From contig NC_016132.3 of the NCBI RefSeq assembly GCF_000005505.3, positions 12,700,501-12,764,500 on the forward strand: a stretch of DNA of 64,000 nucleotides. Reading direction: 5' to 3'. The DNA comes from Brachypodium distachyon. Lineage: Eukaryota > Streptophyta > Magnoliopsida > Poales > Poaceae. Positions 56,827 through 64,000 of the stretch are shown here, one piece after another. How positions within the stretch are numbered: position 1 is the stretch's first letter; every line of letters starts with the position of its first letter. The position numbers and the translations under genes were made by a program. Under the pieces are notes generated by a model, which saw only the letters and a program-made list of their open reading frames with translations, was not told the origin of the DNA and ran no database searches.

Positions 56827-59437
56827 TCAAAATCGTATGTACACAAATTGGTGCCAACCACCAGGCCCTTCCAAATTTAAAAAAAAGAGTGAAGTGCTTG
56901 ATGGATCACTTGCATACATCGCGTTCGACGCCCGTATCCTGCAGACGATGCGGTTCAAGCAGGAAATTAAATACCAGGTCCCAATATATAGTTTGCAATG
57001 TTAATTGTAAAAAAAATAACAAGCATAGAAAGACCTGATGGTTTTGGTGGTTGGAGTGTCGGGGCGCCAATCTAGCCACACGAAGCATATGTCGCAATCT
57101 TGAGTGCGCATGATTATATATGCTACACACAGTTGGAATCATGCATGGAATAATTAGTTGAAATGAAATGTATGTATGTATGTATGCATGCAGTGCTTGC
57201 TTTGCTCACAGTAGGTACCTGAGCCTGTGCCTGTTGCAGGAGGCAAAGAAGACGAGAATGCCATTGAGGATGCCCCTGAGTGCCCGGAAGATCTGCGAGA
57301 AGAGGTCGTTCCAGAGCGTCTTGAGCGTGGTGACGTCCAAGAGGGCGCTCTGCTGCGCGTCAGACATGTGGTTGAGCTCGAAGATGCTGCTCAGCGTCTC
57401 CCACACGTCCTTGGAGAAGTTGTAGCCGTTGGACAGCACGGCCCCCGCGCACCCCGCCAGCGCCACCGCGAAACGGAACGGGAACACGAGCAGCTGGAGC
57501 AGCGGCCAGAGCGAGGCCGCGGCCCCGGCGGCGCAGTCGAGCAGCACGTCGAAGGGCGCCCACAGCAGCTCCCCGATGTCCACGGCGAGGCCCCACGCGT
57601 GCGCCGCCAGCGTGGCCACCCAGCCCAGCATCTCGAGGTCGGCGAAGGGCGCCGCCACGGCCCGGAGCAGCGCCCTCAACGCGCGCAGCAGCGCAAACAG
57701 GCCCTGGAGGGAGGTAGGTCCCATTTCTAGTTCATTTGGGATTTGAACTAGAATTGCAAAAAAAAAAAATGAAAGTGGGTTGTCGGTGGGATCCCACTTG
57801 ACACCCTACCTGGAGGCAGCGGCGCAGGTTGCGGAGGAAGAGGATGGTGCCCAGGTACTGGATCCTGGTGACCATGTCCCACGTCTCGATCCACCCGAAG
57901 AGCGGCCCGCAGATGCGCGCCGCGGCCGACTTGAGCAGCGGCACGTTCTTGTACAGGTCGTAGAAGCCAATGATCACCGTCACCAGCGACGCCGCCGCGT
58001 ACAAGCTCCGCGCCAGGGGCCGCATCCAGGGCCGGTACGCGTGGCACAGCACCGGGTACGACTGCAGGAAGATGACCCACGACGGGAGCCCGGACTCGAG
58101 GAGCGTCAACAGCCGGATGTCCGCCATGATGATCTCGCGGAGCTTGAACGGCAGCGACCCGTCGCGGAACCGGAACATGAGAAGGGTGTCGTTGTACTGC
58201 CGCACGGGCACGGCTGGGCGACAGCTACTGCTAGAAGCAGCTGCCTCTTCCTCTTGATGATCTTCTTCGTTCGTGACGGCCTGCTGCATCCTCCTGCTTG
58301 CAGATGATGATCTGCTCCTCCGCCAGCTCTTCCTCCTCCTCAGCGTCGGCAGCCGCAGGAGCTGCTTGCTGCTACTATTCATCATCGTCCTTAAGTTGTC
58401 ATCGTCGCTGCAGCAGCTGCCCGCGGGGTCCTGTACTTGTTGTTGTTGTTGCAGTTGCAGCTGGTCACGAGGCGGGCGAGGAGAGCTGGAGCTCGCCATG
58501 TAGTACTCCTGATCATCGTCGTCGTCTTCTTCGCCGGCGGAGGCGGAGTAGTCACGGCGCTGGTGCAGGCGGAGGAGGTAGCCCCGGAGGGAGCGTGCGT
58601 CGGCGTCCAGGAACCACTGGGACGTGCAGGCGGCGGCCTGCTCCGCGCTGTGGAACTCCCACTTCTTCATGTAGCGCGCCTCCAGGGCCAAGGACGTGTC
58701 GGTCAGCAGGTCGTTGAAGTAGTTGATGCCGTGCACGTCGCGCCATGACACCTCGAACACCAGGAACCCGTGCAGCAGTTGCGCCGGAGGGGTCACCGCG
58801 AACCACCGCTGCATCGCCCTCCTCCTCCTGCCTGAGGACGATGTATTGTTGCTGCTTTTGTCGCCGGCAGCGGACGCCCTCGAATTCACGAACGGAGACA
58901 TCCTGTACTGCATATCATGCAATGCGTGCAATTAAAATCTCGGTCCACGCACATATACGTACTGCCTCCGAAATGTAAAAATTCCATGTCTTTGTTGTGG
59001 GCCTAATCGCTGAACTGCACCAACTTTCAAGTGGAGTGCATGGTGAAGACTGAAAAACGACTTGATTGAACGATGCATAAACCATCCTGACTGATGCATT
59101 AGACTAAACTTAGTTCAACATGAATTTCGGACTGCGAAAACATATTGTATCCCTACCTTGGTGATCATGAACTGCCATAGCCTTGCAGATCTGGACTGCT
59201 TGCTGGTCATCCATGGCTGGTTGTCCACCAGAATCAGCACCTTCTTGCTCACCGGAGCAAAGTAGAGGAACGCGCGCGAGATGTAAGACTGCATATCCCT
59301 GTAAATTAATTAATCATATACATGCATCATCAGCTAGCTAGCTGCGCAATCCATGCATCGAGAATTATATAGAGATCTCTACGTACGTACCCAATCTGCA
59401 AGCCTGTCAAGGGATAGATATCCGGCAGAGGATCCAT
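56827..59437 (-). CDS. Plant-specific multi-pass membrane protein, unknown function, five exons
   Basis: Proposed exons: 59,437-59,391 (MDPLPDIYPLTGLQI), 59,298-59,157 (DMQSYISRAFLYFAPVSKKV, LILVDNQPWMTSKQS), 58,907-57,810 (YRMSPFVNSRAS..., VSWRDVHGINYFNDLL, MKKWEFHSAEQAAACTSQWF), 57,703-57,219 and 56,938-56,827. All junctions are GT-AG, and the summed length of 1,884 nt is an exact multiple of three (627 aa plus stop). The middle is low-complexity (acidic, Gln and Ser runs, Arg-rich). The C-terminal half has several hydrophobic segments (SLVTVIIGFYDLYKNVPLL, LGWVATLAAHAWGLAVDIG, LLQLLVFPFRFAVALAG). I recall similar Arabidopsis and rice proteins annotated only as transmembrane proteins. The last exon is the least certain: reading through exon 4 would instead end at 57,206 with RHRLRYLL. 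No disabling change is seen. Confidence 0.78.
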
Positions 59438-62116
59438 GAGATTCTATCCCCCGATTGAGCTCGATCGAGATTATTCAAATCTCTGCATGCCTAGCTAGCG
59501 CTAGCTTCATTGTTGATTGCAAGTAAATCCCATGCATGCACTCAAACCAACAGGATATGAATAGAGGCAAATGATCGAGAAAACCAATTCATGAGAATTA
59601 AGATTAGCGAATTAGAGAGACAAGGAGAAGAAGAGAGAAGCACGAAGAGCCGCTCTTTCTTTTGCTTTTTCTTGCAAGGAAAAAAGTCGTGCATTAGCTG
59701 CCAGCCCACCAGCGTCCATTTTTAGAACCAAACGTCCTCCGATATTCCGCATGTGTATGTATTACCCTTTACCCCTTTACCTTGGAAACAAAAAAAAATC
59801 CTATGAGACGTCCGTGGTCTATTCTCCGATCAGGTTACACCCCTTCTAGAGACTGCCATGTGTCGACACAAATCTCAAAGCAGCCAAAGTCGTCTTCTTC
59901 TTCGATTCAATCCCTTTTCATCGGTTCTTGTCTTGTCTGTGTTCTTCACCGGTAATGGCTCGGGCTACAACCACCTACGTTTAATCTCTTGGTATTCTTC
60001 AGATTGCATCGCCTCAAGAATAACATCCTCCTCTACTACTTATACCGTTGCTTTAACGTAGCTTGTTGGGTCGTCATCACGTCATGGATCTTCTTCTTTT
60101 TGCGACGACGTCATGGATCCTTTTCCTCTCACGCACTGAAAGATCAAAAAATAAACTCTTCACGACTAACTAAATTGATAGATTGATACTTTGATGGTCT
60201 TGATCGGAAGCACTTTAATTGGTTCGTGCTTCAATATATTAGTTGAAAGATCTGCCATTCGTAACTGTTGTTGTTCTCGACAACAATTAGAATAAAAGGT
60301 GCCAATGCTCGATGGCACAAGTGCGTGTATAAAGATAGGACGTGTACGTCGGCCTTATAGCGAAGGTCACCGTACATTTGGACAAGTTGACACGTCGATA
60401 TTTTTTTAATAGGTTCAGTCGACCCTGTGGGTGCGACTTAATCCTATGTTAGGAAAGGTTTCGAGGGGATTGTTAGCCAAGGGTTTGGGTCGAGCGGATC
60501 TTCCCAAGACACCTTCTAGCAAGAGATTCGTCGGGGCCGCCTCGTACTTGGACCGAACGCGTCTTTCCAAGTATCGAGGTTAGGATAACCTCGGAACTCT
60601 AACCCAACCCCTTCTCCTTCGAGCCCGAGCAAACAAAGGTTAGCTCGGAGCCTCGAAACTAGAGTCCCCTAAAAGCCTTCCTCGAGGCCGATCGATTTTC
60701 AGTCGAAAGTGGCGCGCGAGAGCGAACCTTAGAGGGAGCAATCTAGCGCTCTTCCTTTGAGTTTAGTCAAGTGAGAGTGAATGGTACATGCCCCCATGGG
60801 GGGTATTTATAGCCTAGGGTTCCATGACAAAAGATCATGGTTACCCTTGAGGAAGAGAGAAAAGTGAGGACAAATTGGTAAAAGTAGCTCATTGGTTCAT
60901 AACTTTTGTGTGCACCATGAGAAGGAGGTGAGGGTTGGTCCATGGTGGAGCCTCATCCCACACATTTCTTGCCCCCTACTCTAACTCATTTGACCCTTTG
61001 ACCATGGTATGAGAGGCTTGACTTGTCTTCCTTTGCCACGTACGATTGACTGTGCCACGTGGACGTCTTGACTTAGGTTCGGGAAATGTTGACTTAGTCG
61101 TCGCCACGTAGGATTTACGGCCCGGCACATACAAGAGTTTTATTTTACTACAACAGTAACTGTGACACATCATAACAGGCGTCCTCTGTCCATGGTCCAG
61201 GCGGAGGTGTCGGCCGTTGATGTTGACTCTGATTCCAGCGATGGCGAGGAGCGAGACACATACAGATGCGAGAACTGGTTAAACTGAGAAAGAGGTAGGG
61301 GAACTGGATGCTAAAACTGGTTAAACTGAGAAGGGATTGACTCGGGGAAGAAGACTCTAGCTTCTTTGAGATTCGTGTATACACGTGGCTGTCTCTAGAA
61401 GGGGTCTAACGTGATCAGAGAATAGACCAGGTCTCATGGGATTTTTTCCCAAACCCACTCGTCAAATTTGTTAGACCTCTTTGTGACATAATGCCAACCT
61501 TACTTGACTTGTTTCGTCTCAGTGGTGTTCAAACACTCATCCGGAACACATGCAACGGTGTCACTAAGCTCATGTTCATCTACATCAATGTGATGTATCG
61601 GTTCGTAAAATGTATGCTCATAAAAGGCATTGTAGTAAAACTGACGATATTACGGTACACATCTTCGGTTCCCATATGACACGAGGACAATACAATATAT
61701 GCATGAAATAATGCAAGCAAAGCGTGTGAAATGAATGACATGACACACACACACAATGAATGAGTGAGAAACAAACAACAAAATTCAGAAAGTCAATTTA
61801 AGTTAAACTCAAGCCAGATAAGCATCCTAGACCTAGAGTTGCATAAAAAAAATAGTACCGTAATAAGGTGTGTATAATTTCTATATTTAGAAATGTGCCT
61901 GGCCGCACATAAAAAGGAAATGCAATATATTTAAGGACTGTGGAATTTAAAATCATGAGAAATCATATGTGAGACAAGACAAATAGTTGGACCCAAATAA
62001 AATCTCATGGGTGAGAACATTGACAGGTGGGCCCACCCGACCGCCCGACACAGTGGATCCACATCTCGGCGGCTGCATCCCTTCTCTCTCTCTCCGCAGC
62101 GGCGACCGGAGCCGAA
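59438..62116. other. Intergenic DNA, promoter of the membrane protein gene and possible LTR relic
   Basis: 59,438-60,400 holds the upstream region of the minus-strand gene and unrecognised AT-rich sequence. 60,400-61,130 may be an LTR relic (separate entry). A (AC)n tract of about 16 bp lies at 61,742. 61,140-62,000 is AT-rich without support for a gene. Confidence 0.35.
60400..61130 (-). mobile_element. Possible LTR relic, minus orientation
   Basis: On the minus strand the region has a promoter-like GGCTATAAATACCCCCCATG (TATA at 60,811-60,804). Beyond it lies a transcribed-looking CTAAGGTTCGCTCTCGCGCG and a stretch rich in CTTGG/CGAGG words, a layout seen in grass LTRs. I could not define TG...CA ends with a duplication, so it could be another degraded promoter-bearing repeat. 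Confidence 0.3.
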
Positions 62117-64000
62117 ATGGTGGCCGCCGTCGGCTCTCCTTCGCCGGCACCGCCGCCGGCTGCGGCCCGCCCTCACCCGACCTACAAGGAGGCAAGAAAG
62201 CTTAGCTAGCTACTCACCCCTTCTTCTTCTTCTGGATCCAGTTTCCCCTTTCTCATCGATCTAAATAATCAGCTTTGGATCTCCGTCTTGCAGATGATTA
62301 CGCAGGCGCTGCGTCAAAGGGGCGGATGCAACCGCCTCGCCATCGCCACGTACATCGCCGACCACTTCTCCGGCCTCCCTGCCAGCCACGACCTGCTCCT
62401 CTCCGCCCACCTCCGCCGCCTCCTCTCCGAGGGCGTCCTCCGCATGTCTGGATACTACTTCTTGTTAGCCTCCTCCTCCGGCTCAGATCCGCAGGATCCT
62501 CAAATCCCAGCCCCCGAAATCAGCACCACTCCTGCTCCTGCTCCTGCTCCTGCTCCTACTGAGAAGCGGGGACGTGGACGGCCTCGCAAGTATCCCCGTC
62601 CTGATGTGCCTCCGTCTTCCTCTGCTCAGCCGCCTGTGAAGCGGGGACGTGGGAGACCGCGTAAGCATAAGAATGTTTCTGGAGTGAAGTTGGGGACTGA
62701 TGAGCCTGTGCTGGGAGTGAAGCGAGGCCGTGGACGCCCACGTAAGAATCCACAATTCCTGACTACTGCACAGCCAGGGAGACTGCACATGCTTGCAGCA
62801 TCTGTTGCTGCCATAGCAAGCAGGCGCGAGGCTACGGTGACAGATCCTGCCATGCCGAATGTGAAGCGCGGTCGTGGTCGTCCGCGCAAGAGTATTGCCT
62901 CCACGGGTGCTGCGCTGGGTTCCTCGCACAATGCTGTGGCCGGTGCCGGTGTGGTTGGTGCCAGTCAGGGATTAGGGCAGTCTATGACGTATGCTCACAG
63001 CAGCATTGCTACTCCTGCAATGCCTTTGCTTGGGAAGAGAAAACGTGGACGCCCTAGAAAGGAGAGACCATCACAACCTGGGTCTGTGCTGTCTGGGGAT
63101 GCTTCGGTGACTAAGAGAGGGCGTGGGAGGCCAAGAAAGGAGAATGCACTGGAAGCTGTGCCGACGGAAGCTGGAGGTGCTGTGGTGACAGAGATGACTG
63201 AAGGCGGGGATAAGGCCGAAGGTGTTTCTTCTGCACAGGAGAGAGGGCCTGGGAGTCCAAGAAAGGAGAATACACCGGAAGTTGTGCCTACGGAAGCTGG
63301 AGGTGCTGCGGCGACAGAGATGACTGAAGGCGGGGGTAAAGCCGAAGATGTTTGTTCTGCACAGAAGAGAGGTCGTGGTAGACCAAGAAAGGCAAGTACA
63401 CTGGTAGTTGGGCCGATTTCTTCTGCACAGAAGAGACGTCGTGGTAGGCCAAGAAAGGAGAGTAGAGTGGAAGTTGGACCAACGGAAGCTGGAGGTGCTG
63501 CTGTGACAGAGATGACTGAAGGCGGGGTTAAGGCTGTAGGTGTTTCTTCTGCACAGAAGAGATGGCCTGGGACGCCAGGAAAGGAGAATACAGCAGAAAT
63601 TGGGCCAACGGAAGCTGGAGGTTCTGTGGCGACAGAGATGACTGAAGGCAGGGATAATGCCGAAGGTGTTTCCTCTGCACAGGAGAGAGGAACTGGGAGT
63701 CCAAGAAAGGAGAATACACCGGAAGTTGTGCCAACGGAAGCTGGAGGTGCTGTGGTGACAGAGATGACTGAAGGCGGGGGTAAAGTCGAAGATGTTTCTT
63801 CTGCACAGAAGAGAGGTCGTGGTAGGCCAAGAAAGGCAAGTAGACTTGTAGTTGGGCCGATTTCTTCTGCACAGAAGAGAGGTCGTGGTAGGCCAAGAAA
63901 GGAGAGTAGAGTGGAAGTTGAACCAACGGAACCTGGAGATGCTGCTGCCACAGAGATGACAGAAGGCGGGGTTAAGGCCGAAGGTGTTTCTTCTGCACAG
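62117..64000 (+). CDS. HMGA-type protein: H15 (GH1) domain plus expanded AT-hook array, 3' end outside the window
   Basis: Exon 1 (62,117-62,191) encodes MVAAVGSPSPAPPPAAARPH PTYKE. A 102-bp intron with GC-AG borders (GAG/GCAAGA ... TTGCAG/ATG) leads to exon 2 from 62,294, open to the window end. Residues about 22-85 form a linker-histone-like H15 domain (MITQALRQRGGCNRLAIATY, IADHFSGLPASHDLLLSAHL, RRLLSEGVLRMSGYYFLLA). At least ten AT-hooks with the core RGRPRK follow, at 62,573, 62,648, 62,729, 62,873, 63,044, 63,122, 63,374, 63,440, 63,818 and 63,884, and three decayed ones (GPGSPRK, WPGTPGK, TGSPRK). Plant HMGA proteins (GH1 plus usually four AT-hooks, about 200 aa) bind the minor groove of AT-rich DNA in the nucleus. 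This one is already at least 594 aa. From about 63,150 the hooks lie in in-frame tandem repeats. An in-frame ATG at 62,027 would extend the N-terminus, but the family start and Ala/Pro-rich beginning favour 62,117. Confidence 0.85.
62192..62293 (+). other. GC-AG intron of the HMGA-type gene
   Basis: The family expects PTYKE to be followed directly by MI(T/M). The only junction giving this is AAGGAG/GCAAGA to CTTGCAG/ATGATT, a GC donor with otherwise good consensus. No GT donor in the vicinity keeps the frame. Confidence 0.7.
63150..64000 (+). repeat. In-frame coding tandem repeats of 126 and 192 bp
   Basis: The phrase GAGATGACTGAAGGC (or close variant; GAGATGACAGAAGGC in the last) starts at 63,191, 63,317, 63,509, 63,635, 63,761 and 63,953, giving spacings 126, 192, 126, 126 and 192 bp. 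All are multiples of three. Long units carry an extra 66 bp (22 codons) that adds a second AT-hook. The array continues beyond the window. Confidence 0.9.

Noticed and set aside
57227..58717. Long plus-strand ORFs (167, 175 and 139 codons)
   Set aside because: They are antisense shadows of the exons of the minus-strand membrane protein gene, which has matching splice sites and frame.
62995..63951. 318-codon minus-strand ORF with a repeated SFLGLPRPLF motif
   Set aside because: It is the antisense of the repeated AT-hook exon; its regularity comes from the coding repeats on the plus strand.

Overview
The window is nuclear DNA from a grass, most likely subfamily Pooideae (an Avena- or Triticeae-type genome). 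The evidence is intron-containing plant genes, very large Ty3/gypsy LTRs, an Angela/BARE-like Ty1/copia LTR, a CACTA terminus starting CACTACAAGAAA, Stowaway MITEs with CTCCCTCC termini and TA duplications, and a roughly 117-bp satellite that resembles from memory the pSc119.2/120-bp family. I saw no rRNA, tRNA, CRISPR or bacterial-type feature.

Bases 1-36,905 are nested and rearranged retrotransposons. The base layer is Tat-lineage Ty3/gypsy material: LTRs of about 0.84-1.03 kb with TGTC...GACA ends, a polyprotein with RT, RNase H, a second archaeal-type RNase H and integrase, and an extra ORF with the 'putative gypsy-type transposon' domain (called aORF here). There are four aORF copies, in two head-to-head pairs, each around a single LTR (5,957-6,987 and 19,744-21,482). 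Younger insertions with visible target-site duplications sit on top: a 3.74-kb solo LTR (1,610-5,348), a 4.65-kb solo LTR (24,602-29,251) that itself holds a 1.35-kb copia solo LTR (26,718-28,071), a solo LTR inside another LTR of the same family (19,921-20,756), and a one-ended CACTA fragment with a Stowaway MITE. From 32,462 to 36,905 lie broken Tekay-type LTR pieces in both orientations.

Bases 36,906-47,790 are tandem satellite DNA: a ~322-bp family (A), interrupted by a ~156-bp family (B) that has a local trimeric higher-order repeat, followed by a ~117-bp family (C). This suggests subtelomeric or other heterochromatin.

Bases 47,791-64,000 are gene-bearing. They hold a TIR element with a GC-rich cargo, a 5'-half SMC1 cohesin pseudogene that has lost its Walker A motif (51,203-54,582, minus), a small secreted Ser/Pro-rich peptide gene (55,520-55,765, plus), a five-exon plant membrane protein gene of unknown function (56,827-59,437, minus), a possible LTR relic near 61 kb, and the start of an HMGA-type gene (62,117 to the window end, plus). 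The HMGA protein joins a linker-histone H15 domain to at least ten canonical AT-hooks, encoded partly by in-frame 126/192-bp tandem repeats. The genes do not form a common pathway. The most unusual items are the expanded AT-hook protein, the head-to-head retroelement modules and the three-family satellite junctions.
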